Below are positions 12,760 through 13,678 of a stretch of DNA of 13,678 bases, one piece after another. This DNA is from JBBDSH01 sp040905045 (lineage in GTDB: Bacteria; Pseudomonadota; Gammaproteobacteria; Eutrophobiales; Eutrophobiaceae). Within the stretch, counting starts at the first letter, position 1. Each line of letters starts with the position of its first letter. The DNA lies in contig JBBDSH010000002.1 in NCBI GenBank assembly GCA_040905045.1, positions 1 to 13,678 on the forward strand. The letters are read 5' to 3'. Position numbers and translations under genes: made by a program. The notes under the pieces are model-generated. The model did not search any database. It was not told the DNA's origin and worked only from the letters and a program-made list of their open reading frames with translations.

Positions 12760-12815
12760 CCCTGGATTTTCGTTCTTGTTGTCATAATTTCCGGTATTTT
12801 GAACGAGGCAGGCAA

Positions 12816-13199
12816 ATGAGTGCACCACAGGGTCCGCTTTCACCACATCTGCAGATTTATAAAAAACAGCTTACCTCCGTGCTTTCCATTACCCATCGGG
12901 CAACGGGTGTCTTTTTAAGCCTGGGGGCATTGCTGTTGTGTTTCTGGCTCGTGGCCGTCGCGGCCGGCCCCGATCAATTCGCCAGGACCAGCGCCCATAT
13001 CCAGGCCTGGTACGGCCGGATCCTGTTGTTCCTGTTTTGCCTGTCCTTTTACTACCATCTCTGCAACGGCATCCGCCACCTGTTCTGGGACGCGGGACTG
13101 GGACTGGAACTGGATACCACTTATCGCAGCGGTTATGCCGTGGTCATCGTTTCAATTCTGTTGACGCTGCTTACCTGGTACGCGGGAGGCGCACTATGA
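12816..13199 (+). CDS. sdhC: Succinate dehydrogenase cytochrome b556 subunit SdhC
   Basis: This 127-residue membrane anchor of complex II helps bind haem b and ubiquinone. Landmarks are GPLSPHLQIYKKQLTSVLSI (6-25) with the Ser/Arg-containing SITHRATG (24-31), and YYHLCNGIRHLFWDAG (79-94), where His81 is the expected haem ligand. Three membrane helices lie at about 31-50, 66-88 and 107-124. The frame is open upstream to 12756, but ATG 12816 matches the family N-terminus and is preceded by GAGG about 8 bases away. The stop overlaps the sdhD start as ATGA, so translation is coupled. Confidence 0.96.
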   Translation: MSAPQGPLSPHLQIYKKQLTSVLSITHRATGVFLSLGALLLCFWLVAVAAGPDQFARTSAHIQAWYGRILLFLFCLSFYYHLCNGIRHLFWDAGLGLELDTTYRSGYAVVIVSILLTLLTWYAGGAL

Positions 13200-13576
13200 G
13201 CCTGCGCACGCCACTCGGCCGGGTCCGGGGCCTGGGTTCCGCCAAGGAAGGTACCGCGCACTGGTGGCAGCAACGCCTCACCGCGGTGATATTGATACCC
13301 TTGTCCGTCTGGTTGATGGTAACGATCGTCAGCCTCACCCGCCTCAGTCACGCCGTCGTGACCGCCTGGATGGAGTCTCCCCTAAACGCCGTGCTGCTGA
13401 TCATTCTCATCCTCACCCTGTTCCACCATGCTCAACTGGGCGTGCAGGTGGTCATCGAGGATTACATACACTCGGAATGGCAGAAGCTGGGCTGCATTAT
13501 CCTGGTCAAGTTCCTCGCCCTGTTTGCCGGTCTGGCGTCGATTCTGGCCGTTCTGAAAGTATTCCTGGGGTTCTAG
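13196..13576 (+). CDS. sdhD: Succinate dehydrogenase membrane anchor subunit SdhD
   Basis: This 126-residue second anchor of complex II shows the family features GLGSAKEGTAHWWQQRLTAV (12-31), FHHAQLGVQVVIEDYIHSEW (76-95), and three hydrophobic helices (about 28-48, 64-83 and 99-123). The EDY segment corresponds to the Asp-Tyr used at the quinone site in E. coli SdhD. The ATG at 13196 overlaps sdhC by 4 bp. The TAG stop (13574-13576) forms part of the CTAG that begins the repeat at the window end. sdhA and sdhB, expected next, are not reached within the window. Confidence 0.95.
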   Translation: MSLRTPLGRVRGLGSAKEGTAHWWQQRLTAVILIPLSVWLMVTIVSLTRLSHAVVTAWMESPLNAVLLIILILTLFHHAQLGVQVVIEDYIHSEWQKLGCIILVKFLALFAGLASILAVLKVFLGF

Positions 13577-13678
13577 TACCTCGACACAGGAATTATGATG
13601 AGTTCAGTCAATCCAAAAGCGGTCAGTGCAAGGCGTTTTCTCGCAGGCATAGTGGGCCTATGGCAAGAGAAAACAACG
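13573..13678 (+). repeat. Structured dispersed repeat, copy 2 (cut by window end)
   Basis: This copy begins at CTAG shared with the sdhD stop. The 35-base head (13573-13607) matches the left copy (141-107, minus strand) at 32 of 35 positions. The inner hairpin pairs GTTTTCTC (13635-13642) with GAGAAAAC (13667-13674) and CATAG (13648-13652) with CTATG (13658-13662), with loop TGGGC. The linkers AAGGCG, AGTGGG, CCT-TG-CAAG and CAACG sit at the same spacing as in the left copy, with one indel. The closing outer arm would lie beyond the window end. No SdhA start is present in these bases. Confidence 0.75.

Noticed and set aside
12749..12788. Possible promoter TTGACC/CATAAT before sdhC
   Set aside because: The spacer is 21 bp, too long for a typical sigma-70 promoter, and there is no other support.
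13594..13678. Frame open to the window end after sdhD (begins MMSSVNPKAVSA), considered as an SdhA start
   Set aside because: It has none of the SdhA FAD-binding N-terminus (GAGGAG) and lies wholly within the structured repeat.

Overview
The window reads as chromosomal DNA of a gammaproteobacterium, moderately GC-rich. The evidence is the ubiG-mupP-like gene pair, an MlaA lipoprotein, the SdhC/SdhD membrane anchors and a YgfX-family protein (a mainly gammaproteobacterial family). A sulfur-oxidiser or Chromatiales-like host is possible, but nothing here proves it. There are no tRNA, rRNA, CRISPR or transposase genes.

Layout. Positions 1-317 have no gene and hold two structured repeats. A membrane-anchored parvulin-type peptidyl-prolyl isomerase runs leftward (318-1391). 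A 375-bp divergent spacer with several inverted repeats follows. Then comes a rightward, tightly packed signalling cassette (1767-8663): a class III nucleotidyl cyclase fused to an FHA domain, a PP2C-type phosphatase, a 1457-residue transmembrane Ser/Thr kinase whose outer part carries TPR-like repeats and an FGE-sulfatase-like C-terminus, and a small single-pass membrane protein whose N-terminus resembles that of the kinase.

Next, mlaA (leftward) and ubiG (rightward) diverge around a 158-bp spacer with a perfect 14-bp palindrome. ubiG, a mupP/gph-like HAD phosphatase and a squalene/phytoene-synthase-like protein overlap each other and form one operon. After a REP-like intergenic region, a ygfX-like gene points left. 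A 59-residue SdhAF4-like gene (12580-12759) starts divergently from it and leads into sdhC and sdhD. The window ends just after sdhD in a repeat, and sdhA has not begun.

How the genes work together. The kinase and phosphatase would set a phosphothreonine mark. The FHA domain on the cyclase would read it, linking an envelope signal (periplasmic TPR/FGE-like region) to a cyclic-nucleotide second messenger. The right part is housekeeping: ubiquinone synthesis (ubiG), cell-wall sugar phosphate recycling or phosphoglycolate salvage (HAD gene), and the quinone-reducing anchor of succinate dehydrogenase with its flavinylation helper.

The two most interesting items are the kinase/phosphatase/FHA-cyclase cassette and a repeat found once at each end of the window in inverted orientation. 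The two repeat copies share a 35-base head (32/35 identical) and a conserved hairpin skeleton, but the stem sequences differ, including one compensated base pair.
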